A stretch of DNA of 17,742 bases, from assembly GCA_030066455.1 (NCBI GenBank), contig JASJBQ010000118.1, forward strand, positions 1 through 17,742. Reading direction: 5' to 3'. Positions 6,425-17,742 of the stretch are shown here, piece by piece. This DNA comes from Desulfobacterales bacterium (GTDB lineage Bacteria; Desulfobacterota; Desulfobacteria; Desulfobacterales; UBA5852). The position numbers and the translations under genes are program-made. A model generated the notes under the pieces. That model saw only the letters and a list, made by a program, of their open reading frames with translations. It was not told the DNA's origin and searched no databases. Every line of letters starts with the position of its first letter. Position 1 is the first letter of the stretch.

Positions 6425-8266
6425 ATGCCAGGAGCTTGGACCACCATGCATTCGGTTTTGTTAGTCGACGATGACCAGACGACCACGGTTTTGATTGCCC
6501 GGAAGCTCAAAGCCTATTGCGGCCAGTTCCGCATCCTTACCGCCCAGGACGGTTTAGAGGCTTTGGAGCAGCTTGCACAGGGCCAGATCGATATGGTTGT
6601 GACCGATCTGAACATGCCGCACATGGATGGCTTTGAACTGCTCACCCATCTGAACAATGCGTACCCCCATATCCCCGCCGTCGTGATGACCGCCTATAAC
6701 ACGCAAGAAGTCGAAACGCATCTGGCCGAAGCGCACCAGGTGAGGGTCATCGAGAAACCCATTGATTACGATGCCCTGATCCAAAGCATTCAGCGGACGT
6801 TAAAAAACCTCGGTGACAAATGCACGGTCAAGGGGATTTCCCTTGCCAATTTCCTGCAACTCATCCAATGGGAGGAAAAAAGCTGTCTGCTGGAGATAAC
6901 CGACGGGAACGGCGCCCAAGGTTTTTTTTTCACCGAGGAGGGGGAGTTGATCGATGCGGTTTTCGGATCGCGCACGGGTGAGGACGCCGCTTACGCCATG
7001 CTGGCGGTTGAGAATCCGAAGATTACGATCAACCCGCGGCCGCAGAAAAAGGCGGCCCAACGCATCCACAAGGACCTGATGAGCATCCTGATGGAAGGCA
7101 TGCGTCTCAAGGACGAAGGTGATGAAGGCGCGCCCGCGCCCGAGGAAGATGACACGCGTGACACCGTCTCCGGGGGGATCATCACCCCGCCGGGTGCGGG
7201 TTCATTCCCCGGCGGCCCTTCAAATGGACAGGGGGTGACCGTTCTGGTGGTGGATGACTCCAAGATCATGCGCCAGGCGATTGGTGAGGGTTTATCCCGG
7301 TGTGAGGGCATTGCCGCCATCGAAGAGGCGGAAAATGGTCGCAATGCCATTGCCATCAACGAGAATATTCGACCGGATGTCATCACCATGGATATCCGCA
7401 TGCCCATCATGGACGGACTTACGGCCTTGAAGCATATCATGATCCGTCAGCCGACAGCCGTTGTAATGGTCAGCACGCTGACCCGCGACGGCGCGTGGGA
7501 GACCTTCGAGGCCTTGAGACTTGGTGCGGTGGATTTCATCGACAAACCCAACCGGATGGCGGGTGCAGAAATCGACCGGCAGTTCGAACGCCTGGCATCC
7601 AAGGTGATGAGCGCCCGTCACACCAATCACGAGGATCTCAAATTGCTGCGGCCGCCGGATGGTTGTCCGCCGACCAAAACCAAGCCCCCGCTGCGAGGCG
7701 AACACGGGCTCCTGGTGGCCACGGCCGCGGAGGGTGGCTATCGCGCCATCCTTTCGATTCTCTCGGGGATGGAACTCCGTGAGAGTGAAGGTTTCCTTGT
7801 GACCTTGAAGTCCGACCCCGCCCATGTCGACGCCTTTGCCGCGTACCTTGCCACCTTCAGCCCGGTTCCGGTCAAACGCCCCCACGTCGGTGAACCGCTG
7901 GAGACCGGCGTCTGCTATCTGATTTCAGCACGCGAATCTCTATCCCTGGTTGGTCGCGACAATGCGGTTGTCTTATCGGCGGCGGACACGGCAGAGGCCC
8001 CTGTCGGTCAGGCGGCCGACCGCTTGATGGCATCCGTCGCCCGTATATTTGGCCCGGCGGCGGCCGGGCTCATATTGAGCGGCAACGACGGTGACGGTGT
8101 GGAAGGGCTTCGCCGTATCAAAGCGGCGGGCGGGACAACCTTTGCACCGTCGCCGGAGGGCGGCTTGGCCTCGGAAACGATTCGCTTGGCCGCCCATCAT
8201 GATCTGGTGGATCATGCGTTTTCCCATAGCCTCGTCCAATGGCACCGGGGTATTTGGCGCCGTTAG
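6425..8266 (+). CDS. Response regulator REC-DUF4388-REC-CheB with degenerate methylesterase domain
   Basis: 613 residues. REC1 (about 9-125) has acid pocket DDD, phosphoacceptor Asp61 (VVTDLNMP), Thr89 and Lys111. DUF4388, a PatA-like domain, covers about 134-232. A Gly/Pro/acidic linker follows. REC2 (271-385) has Asp323 (TMDIRMP) and Lys374, and resembles the CheB receiver. Residues 427-610 align with the CheB methylesterase without gaps at the key sites, but the catalytic Ser of GASTGG is Ala435 (TAAEGG) and the catalytic His is Lys462. Only the Asp survives (Asp557 in LSGNDGDG). The domain is therefore unlikely to demethylate chemoreceptors; a binding or phospho-gated scaffold role is inferred. 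Start 6425 has TAAGG seven bases upstream; ATG 6446 (AGGAG eleven bases upstream, beginning MHSVLLVDDD) is a good alternative. A nine-T run at 6922-6930 lies in DUF4388. Confidence 0.88.
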   Translation: MPGAWTTMHSVLLVDDDQTTTVLIARKLKAYCGQFRILTAQDGLEALEQLAQGQIDMVVTDLNMPHMDGFELLTHLNNAYPHIPAVVMTAYNTQEVETHLAEAHQVRVIEKPIDYDALIQSIQRTLKNLGDKCTVKGISLANFLQLIQWEEKSCLLEITDGNGAQGFFFTEEGELIDAVFGSRTGEDAAYAMLAVENPKITINPRPQKKAAQRIHKDLMSILMEGMRLKDEGDEGAPAPEEDDTRDTVSGGIITPPGAGSFPGGPSNGQGVTVLVVDDSKIMRQAIGEGLSRCEGIAAIEEAENGRNAIAINENIRPDVITMDIRMPIMDGLTALKHIMIRQPTAVVMVSTLTRDGAWETFEALRLGAVDFIDKPNRMAGAEIDRQFERLASKVMSARHTNHEDLKLLRPPDGCPPTKTKPPLRGEHGLLVATAAEGGYRAILSILSGMELRESEGFLVTLKSDPAHVDAFAAYLATFSPVPVKRPHVGEPLETGVCYLISARESLSLVGRDNAVVLSAADTAEAPVGQAADRLMASVARIFGPAAAGLILSGNDGDGVEGLRRIKAAGGTTFAPSPEGGLASETIRLAAHHDLVDHAFSHSLVQWHRGIWRR

Positions 8267-8391
8267 CCCCTACGGGATTTCCGATCGGACGGTCAGGCGG
8301 AAGCTCGCCAATGGTTGATGGCCGCGTGGTACTTCCGGGCCTAAGGCGACGTCGGTGCTTTCACCAGCGCAACACGGATAAAACAAGCGGT

Positions 8392-8787
8392 CTAAGTCTT
8401 CAGGCCCACCTTTTCGAGTTTCTGGGTGATGGTGTCCAGGCTGAACGGTTTGACAATGTAGTCATCACACCCGGCCGCAATCGATGTCATCACCAGATCC
8501 TTGTCCCCGTGGGCGGTAACCATCAGCACCTTGACACGGTGCCCCTCGATACAGGCGTTGCCTTGTTCCAACTCCCGGACCACCGCTAATACGCTGGTGC
8601 CGTTCATATCCGGCAGGGATATGTCCAGTGTGATCAGGTCGAACGGGTTTCCCGCGTCAATGGCTTCGGTGAAGGCCCGGATGGCGGCATTGCCGTTTTC
8701 TACGGATTGGCATTCACCGTATTCCCGCAGGATGATCTCCATTTTGCGACGGCTGACCATCTCATCGTCGACGATTAGAATTTTCAT
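8392..8787 (-). CDS. Single-domain response regulator (CheY-like receiver)
   Basis: 131 residues consisting only of a receiver domain: MKILIVDDE with the acidic pair, phosphoacceptor Asp55 (ITLDISLPDMNG), Thr91 (MVTAHG) and Lys113 (YIVKPF). There is no output domain, so it probably passes the signal by protein contact or acts as a relay or phosphate sink for the kinase upstream. The ATG at 8787 is preferred over the one at 8796 because AAGGGG stands nine bases before it and it overlaps the preceding stop as ATGA. Its start (DDEMVSRRKM) resembles the broken receiver just upstream (DDELVSRRKM), so the two are paralogues. It converges on the REC-CheB gene with 125 bases between; no convincing terminator is seen there. 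Confidence 0.9.
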   Translation of the reverse strand: MKILIVDDEMVSRRKMEIILREYGECQSVENGNAAIRAFTEAIDAGNPFDLITLDISLPDMNGTSVLAVVRELEQGNACIEGHRVKVLMVTAHGDKDLVMTSIAAGCDDYIVKPFSLDTITQKLEKVGLKT

Positions 8788-9061
8788 GCGATCCATCCCC
8801 TTCGAGCATTCAGGGTAAAATGGAGAGAAGGCATGCGCCTATCAGCGATAATATTCGCAGACCTCGATAAAACGCTTTTCACATGCCAAGAAGGCATCGA
8901 CCACCAATTCCAGTCGGTAATGACGACTCGCGGTTGTTCGTTTCTCCATAGACGATAGGCCTCAGCCCCGCCTTCGGCCACCCGTGTTTCGTAACCGAGC
9001 CCTTGCAGCAGGCGATCCATCTTACGCCGGCTGACCAGTTCATCATCCGCCACCAGTACTT

Positions 9062-9065
<4 letters not shown>
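8784..9065 (-). pseudogene. Truncated response regulator receiver
   Basis: The ATG at 9065 has AGGAGG nine bases upstream and overlaps the kinase stop as ATGA, so it should be translated. Residues 1-53 are a clear receiver start (MKVLVADDELVSRRKM to RVVITDWN), with acid pocket and Asp51. After that the receiver signature ends: the MPxMDG turn, the Thr/Ser strand and the Lys-Pro motif are absent. The frame runs on through about 40 residues of non-receiver sequence to TGA at 8784, again overlapping the next ATG. In another frame the same bases read LELVVDAFLACEKRF and stop at 8842, which suggests an out-of-frame deletion after the Asp strand. A full receiver cannot fold. Possibly it survives only for translational coupling. 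Confidence 0.7.
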
Positions 9066-13480
<4,415 letters not shown>

Positions 13481-13785
13481 GCGACAACCTCTTCAGTGGG
13501 CGATGCTCGCTGGCGATCATGCCGGTCTGATCGGAGGGCATCCGCGGCCCGGCCGACCGAAACACGGCCTGTCCGCAAGCTTCCCCCCAGTGCAACACCA
13601 CGGGGCTGTTGTTTGGGTTCACAGGCGGTAGATGCCGATTTTCACTATAAAGACTATCGGTTAGACTTCGGGAACCCTTGAGGACTAATTGATCGTCACA
13701 GACGGGCGGGAAGGGATTGGTTGCAGAGGCGGAACTCCCGGGACGTCATTGCCCCCGAACCGCCGGCGCAGGGCCGTATAAACGA
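13481..13785. other. Intergenic region upstream of the hybrid kinase
   Basis: 305 bases between the large MscS-like gene (stop at 13786) and the kinase start (13480), both leftward. It holds a candidate sigma-28-like promoter at 13654-13680 on the minus strand. No RNA gene, repeat or convincing terminator was seen. The open frames here are continuations of antisense frames. Confidence 0.5.
13654..13680 (-). promoter_or_regulatory. Candidate sigma-28-like promoter for the hybrid kinase
   Basis: On the minus strand, CAAGGGTT (13680-13673), an 11-base spacer and ACCGATAG (13661-13654) give the same spacing as the site at 6339-6365. The CCGATA core is intact, but the -35 part matches only 5 of 8. 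The preceding base makes it TCAAGG, like the Pseudomonas FliA form with a spacer one base longer. It is about 174 bases upstream of the kinase start. Confidence 0.35.
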
Positions 13786-16401
13786 TCAGGTTTCGCCGAC
13801 GGTCGGGGCCTGCGGCGTGAATTCTTCGGGATAACTGCGGATATGGAGATCCTGCTGGGGGAAGGCGATCTCGATGCCCAGCTCGCGGAAACGCTTGTCG
13901 ATCTCGAAGCGGATCAGGCTGGGGACGTCCCAGAAATTGTCCACGTGGACCCAGATGCGCAGACGGAAAATCAGGGCGCTGGGTCCGTGGTCGATGAAAA
14001 TGACGTCCGGTTTTGGAAACCTGTAAACCCGCTTTCGATTGAGGGCGATTTCCAGAAGGGTCTTCTCCACCAGTTCCGTGTCCGACCCGTAGGCCACCCC
14101 CACCTCGATGTTGCGGCGCATGCGCTTGTCCTTGAAGCTCCAGTTGGTCACGCGCTGGCTGATGAATTCCGCGTTGGGGATGATCACCGCGGCGTTGTCG
14201 AAGGTCTGCACCACGGTGGAGCGCACGTTGATTTTCTTGACCTCGGCCCAGAGGCCGCCCACCTCGACGTAGTCGCCCACCTGGATGGGCCGCTCGAAGA
14301 GCAGGATCAAACCGCTGATGAAATTGTTGAAGATATTCTGCAGCCCGAATCCGATGCCTACACTGAGCGCCCCGAAGACCACGGCCAGCGAGGTGGTGTC
14401 GACCCCGATCACGGCCAGGGCCATAATGAGGCCGAGCCCCCACACCAGATAGCTTGAGACCGTCAGAATTGAATCCTTGAGGCCGCGTTCCAGCGATCTT
14501 TTTTCAAGGATCTGATAGCTGATCAGCGCGCGGCCCAGGCGAACGCCCAGGTGGGTCAGGTAGACGATGACGACGGCCATCAGGATGCCCTTGATATTGA
14601 GGTTGATTTTCCCGATGGCCACCGTGTGGTCGATGAATTTTCCCAGTTGGGCCTGGAGATAGCCGCCGTTGTCCCACGACAACAGGAGACCGGCGGCTAA
14701 AATAAATATCCAGACGAACCGGACCAGCTGGATCATGGACCAGCGCCACGGATGGGTCCCGCCCACGATGTGGTCTTCGTCTGCGGCGGCGGCTTGCGCT
14801 TTGTGGTCGTCATGCCATTCGCGGATGGCGTTCAGGCTGAGCCAGCCCCAGAAAAGCAGGACGATGGTGCTGATCCAACCCGCGAACCAGTGATCCGCCA
14901 GACGATTATAGCCCAGCAGGCTGAGCGCCAGGCTCCCGCCGATGAAAATGAAGCTCCCCCCTTTCAGCACGGCCATCTTTTGGGGGGCGAGGACCGGCTG
15001 ACCACTGCGCGCACTTTCGGCCGCCACGGTCTTGAACCGCTGCCAGAAAACCACGCACCAGACCAAATAGGTCGTAACGCTTAAATCCCAAACCAACCCG
15101 GTCAGGAGACTGTCGAAGCCCGCGAACCAGCGCACGACGACGAACATGATGATCGTGGCCCGAAAAATCACAATCAGCTGCTTCAAGCGCCGGGCCGCAA
15201 AAAGCCGCAGCACCAGTGAGCTTGAGCCCATACCGTGTTTGATACCATCCGATCCCCAGCGGGTAATCAGCAATACGACGAAAAATTCGAAGAGCAGATG
15301 GCTCAGCCCGATACCGATGAGCGACAATTGGGCATAGCTGTAAACACCGAAAAGAACAGTCATTCCCAGATAGACCAGGGAGCGGCGCAGCAGCAGAAGT
15401 CCCAGGCAGCGGAAAAACCAGCCCGTCCCCTCGCATTTTTGCTCGACACGCTTGATAAAGGAACGGCAGCGGCCCTGGAGCGTCAACACCACGACCAGGG
15501 CAGCCAGGAAAATGACCAAGCGGTCCAACCCAGCCAGTTTGATCTGGCTCCACCGGGCTTTCCACTCCGCTGGCGAGAGGACCTTGCCGAGGCGATGTCC
15601 GAAGGATTCGAAGGCCTCCCGGATGGATAACCACTTGAAATAGCGAAGGGGGTCGGTGCGGGAAACAAAAGAGGTTTTTTTCCGGGCTGCGATCTGGGCC
15701 GCGATTTGGGTTGCAATCGCCTGTTTCTCTTCGACCGCCGCCTTCATCTGCGCCAGCAGGTCTTCGGATATTTTAAGGTAGCGATCCCCTGAACGAATTT
15801 TGCTTTCCAGAATCTGCAGCAATTTACGCGTCTTTGCTTCCAGCTGTTGTTTCTCCGCAGCGGAAAACTGCGACTGGGCGATATTATCGATCTGCTCCCG
15901 GGCCAGCCCCTGGCGGTCCCTGGTGCCCTGGTGTATAAGCGCGATCACGTCGTGGTTCTTCTGAAGCGCTTCCAAGCGATCCGCCAGATTCTTAGATGCC
16001 AGCCGGTTTTCCGAAAGCGCCTTTTCCAGATCCTCGATCGGCAGCTGGGTCGCCAGCAGCAGCTGGCCGTGGACCGCATTCTGAGACTCGTTCGCCTTGA
16101 TATCGGTTCGAATCACCGCTTGCAGCGTGTCCAGCTGCTTGAGCTGCTCCTCCAGTTCCGTCAGCTCGGCCTGATTGCCGGCCAGGGCCCGGTTGATCGA
16201 GTCCTCCATTTGCTGGGCGGAAATCATTGTATCCGGAGCGCCAGGCCTTTCCTCCTCGGCCATGGCCACAGGGGACAGGACCGGGTTGAATATCGCAAGC
16301 ACTAGGGTGGAAATGAGGAGGGCCGGCCACAGGGGGCTGGTTCCCGGACACGGTCGTCGGCGGGTTTGCTTCGACCAGCAGGTCTTCTCGCGGTTGGGCA
16401 T
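13786..16401 (-). CDS. Large MscS-superfamily mechanosensitive channel (MscK/MscM-like)
   Basis: 871 residues from the ATG at 16401. A signal peptide (about residues 20-48, ending AMA) is followed by a periplasmic coiled-coil region (about 60-240, rich in Glu, Gln, Leu and Lys). Roughly ten membrane helices then lie between about 290 and 690. The MscS core begins near 645: the pore helix SVGIGFGLQNIFNNFISGLILLFERPIQVGDYVEV is followed by the beta domain (VIIPNAEFISQRVTNWSF) and the cytoplasmic cage ending near 855. Large members such as MscK and MscM add periplasmic and extra membrane parts to the MscS core and respond to tension and sometimes to ions; MscK itself is larger (over 1100 residues). 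The frame extends to a TTG at 16434, but the ATG with the signal peptide is preferred; its ribosome site is weak. It is divergent from the hsp20 gene. Confidence 0.88.
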   Translation of the reverse strand: MPNREKTCWSKQTRRRPCPGTSPLWPALLISTLVLAIFNPVLSPVAMAEEERPGAPDTMISAQQMEDSINRALAGNQAELTELEEQLKQLDTLQAVIRTDIKANESQNAVHGQLLLATQLPIEDLEKALSENRLASKNLADRLEALQKNHDVIALIHQGTRDRQGLAREQIDNIAQSQFSAAEKQQLEAKTRKLLQILESKIRSGDRYLKISEDLLAQMKAAVEEKQAIATQIAAQIAARKKTSFVSRTDPLRYFKWLSIREAFESFGHRLGKVLSPAEWKARWSQIKLAGLDRLVIFLAALVVVLTLQGRCRSFIKRVEQKCEGTGWFFRCLGLLLLRRSLVYLGMTVLFGVYSYAQLSLIGIGLSHLLFEFFVVLLITRWGSDGIKHGMGSSSLVLRLFAARRLKQLIVIFRATIIMFVVVRWFAGFDSLLTGLVWDLSVTTYLVWCVVFWQRFKTVAAESARSGQPVLAPQKMAVLKGGSFIFIGGSLALSLLGYNRLADHWFAGWISTIVLLFWGWLSLNAIREWHDDHKAQAAAADEDHIVGGTHPWRWSMIQLVRFVWIFILAAGLLLSWDNGGYLQAQLGKFIDHTVAIGKINLNIKGILMAVVIVYLTHLGVRLGRALISYQILEKRSLERGLKDSILTVSSYLVWGLGLIMALAVIGVDTTSLAVVFGALSVGIGFGLQNIFNNFISGLILLFERPIQVGDYVEVGGLWAEVKKINVRSTVVQTFDNAAVIIPNAEFISQRVTNWSFKDKRMRRNIEVGVAYGSDTELVEKTLLEIALNRKRVYRFPKPDVIFIDHGPSALIFRLRIWVHVDNFWDVPSLIRFEIDKRFRELGIEIAFPQQDLHIRSYPEEFTPQAPTVGET

Positions 16402-16593
16402 GGCGATTCCCGAAACAGGTAGGAATGATTTCAAGGGTTTATTTGATGGGTTTTGTTTGGTGAATATTTGCTATCGTGCATCGGAAGTCAACCCCGCCGG
16501 CAAGGAAATCCGGTTTCATTCTTCGGAAAACGCCACGGTTTCTCGGGGTTGCAGTGGACACCGGGATCACTGTCGATTCGCATGGCCGTCATA

Positions 16594-16624
16594 TTGACAG
16601 GAAAGCCCCAATGATTACTATAAT
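16594..16624 (+). promoter_or_regulatory. Sigma-70-type promoter of the hsp20 gene
   Basis: A perfect TTGACA (16594-16599) and a perfect TATAAT (16619-16624) are separated by 19 bases, two more than optimal. TACTAT at 16616-16621 is an alternative -10 at 16 bases. No heat-shock sigma-32 pair and no CIRCE element were found near it. The start codon lies 70 bases downstream. Confidence 0.6.
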
Positions 16625-16694
16625 TTCAAAATATTCAGTAATTCTTATAGCTTGCGATGGTACCGATCACCAAAGAGACTAACAGGAGCAACCC

Positions 16695-17141
16695 ATGACC
16701 ATTATCAAATGGAGCCCGGCAAGAGAGATTGCCAGCCTGCAACAGGGCATCAACCGCCTGTTCGAAGACGTGTTTTCCCAGGGCGGGGATCAAGACAGCG
16801 AAACCATGGGGGCCTGGCGCCCTTCGGTGGACATCATCGACACCGAGGCGGCCATCATCATCTACGCCGAAATCCCGGGGGTGGCCAAGGAGGCGGTGGC
16901 CATCGAGGTCAAGGAGAATGTGCTTTCGATCAGCGGCGAGCGCACAGTGGACAACGCCTTAGGCAATGGCAGCTATATGCGCAGTGAACGCGTATTTGGC
17001 AAGTTCGCCCGCTCCTTCGCCCTGCCGGCCATGATCCCCACCGAGAAAATCTCGGCCAGTTTCAAGGAGGGCGTGCTCAAGATCACCATCCCCAAACCCG
17101 AGCAGGAGCAACCGCGCAAGGTGTCCATCAATGTCGAATAG
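16695..17141 (+). CDS. Hsp20/alpha-crystallin family small heat-shock protein
   Basis: 148 residues, the usual length. A short N-terminal arm (1-38, with LQQGINRLFEDVF) precedes the alpha-crystallin domain (about 40-134), which shows WRPSVDIIDTEAAIIIYAEIPGV, the ENVLSISGER strand and the signature GVLKITIPK near 126-134. The tail carries the I-x-V type motif (SINVE) used for oligomer contacts. Such proteins are ATP-independent cytoplasmic holdases that bind unfolding proteins under heat or other stress. The ATG at 16695 has AGGAG (16684-16688) six bases upstream. It stands alone between its promoter (16594-16624) and a terminator (17177-17204), so it is a single-gene transcript. Confidence 0.95.
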   Translation: MTIIKWSPAREIASLQQGINRLFEDVFSQGGDQDSETMGAWRPSVDIIDTEAAIIIYAEIPGVAKEAVAIEVKENVLSISGERTVDNALGNGSYMRSERVFGKFARSFALPAMIPTEKISASFKEGVLKITIPKPEQEQPRKVSINVE

Positions 17142-17176
17142 CCGCCGGGCCGACGGCCGCACACCCGAATCTGAAA

Positions 17177-17204
17177 AGGGCCCTGCCACGAGTCGCAGGG
17201 CCCT
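17177..17204 (+). terminator. Terminator hairpin of the hsp20 gene
   Basis: A perfect 10-bp stem (agggccctgc with gcagggccct) and an 8-base loop lie 35 bases after the hsp20 stop. The T-tract after it is weak (gacatttt), so termination may be partial. Confidence 0.75.
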
Positions 17205-17206
17205 GA

Positions 17207-17742
17207 CATTTTGGTGATCCAAACGGTTGTTTCAGGTACTGGCAAGCGGACCTGCTGGACGACCGGCATCGCATCGTACGCGTTATCGGGACTACTTCGC
17301 TTGCCGCCCTATTGAAGCTGGCTGGTTCGGAATTGATGGCACGTATGAGTCCCAGTCTTTTTGATCTGGGTATTGCTGTTACCGCTGGAGCTGCCGCCGC
17401 GTTTGCATACACTCGGCCCGGTGTGTCTTCGGCGCTCGCCGGCATCGCAATTGCTGTCGCTTTAGTGCCCCCGCTGTGCACTGTAGGGATCGCGCTTTCA
17501 CTTGGACACAAGGCCGGCACCGATATTGGGTTTGCGATGGGGACGGTGAGCGCACGGGGACCCTTCCTGCTTTATTTGACCAATATATTTGGCATCGTTC
17601 TGTCAGCCGCTCTGGTTTTCTTTTGGCAGTATTTGAGACGTCAGGCCACTTCATTGGTCCCATTGATTATTCTTAGTGGTTGTTTGCTATTGGTCATCCC
17701 GCCATTGGGGATCAGTATGGATAACCTGCTGGTTCGTAATCT
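17207..17742 (+). pseudogene. DUF389 membrane protein, 5'-truncated, runs off the window
   Basis: The frame is open from the TGA at 17204 to the window end. From about base 17327 it reads SELMARMSPSLFDLGIAVTAGAAAAFAY, then AGIAIAVALVPPLCTVGIALSLG, then FLLYLTNIFGIVLSAALVFF, all hallmark segments of the DUF389 hydrophobic domain (integral membrane, function unknown). The N-terminal half with the first membrane helices is absent: the hsp20 terminator lies directly before it. In-frame starts exist (TTG 17312, ATG 17336), but no ribosome site was seen. Base composition is lower in GC than in the neighbours (52 of 120 bases at 17581-17700). The remnant is best read as a decayed gene; a short but functional variant cannot be excluded because the 3' end is outside the window. 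Confidence 0.6.

Noticed and set aside
8267..8391. Terminator between the two convergent regulators
   Set aside because: Only a short ccgatcgg palindrome and loose GC stems are visible, with no T-tract.
16435..16694. Heat-shock control site (CIRCE or sigma-32 promoter) upstream of hsp20
   Set aside because: No TTAGCACTC dyad and no properly spaced CTTGAA/CCCCAT pair; a sigma-70-type promoter explains the region better.

Overview
The window reads as chromosomal DNA of a GC-rich Gram-negative bacterium. I would guess a sulfate-reducer-like Desulfobacterota, from the very long PAS/receiver kinases, the DUF4388 domain, a CoA-disulfide-reductase-like enzyme and the ATCGG-type intergenic repeats. 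That assignment is an inference; there is no rRNA or other marker gene here.

Left part (1-6167): the 3' end of an FAD/NAD(P)H disulfide oxidoreductase runs rightward into a short convergent gap with nested inverted repeats. Three leftward membrane transport genes follow: a CorA-type Mg/Co channel, a small-conductance MscS channel and a bacterial cation-chloride cotransporter (SLC12/CCC type) with an added C-terminal coiled coil. Between the last two lies a second ATCGG-type repeat, which also encodes a possible 46-residue membrane peptide.

Middle part (6168-13785): a signalling block. A rightward gene encodes REC-DUF4388-REC-CheB, in which the methylesterase domain has lost its catalytic Ser and His. 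It is preceded by a very good sigma-28 (FliA) promoter. Converging on it is a leftward set: a 1472-residue hybrid histidine kinase (duplicated N-terminal sensor module, three PAS, HisKA/HATPase, two REC, HPt), a broken receiver gene and an intact CheY-like receiver, joined by ATGA stop/start overlaps. The kinase also has a weaker sigma-28-like site upstream. The likely flow is sensor kinase to HPt to the single-domain receiver. The link to motility is inferred from the promoters and the CheB ancestry; no chemoreceptor or flagellar gene is present.

Right part (13786-17742): a leftward large MscS-superfamily channel with a periplasmic coiled-coil region, then a divergent Hsp20 small heat-shock protein gene with its own promoter and a perfect-stem terminator. 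Last comes a 5'-truncated DUF389 membrane protein gene of lower GC that runs off the window. CorA, the CCC transporter and two mechanosensitive channels together suggest an ion/osmotic homeostasis neighbourhood into which the signalling block is set.
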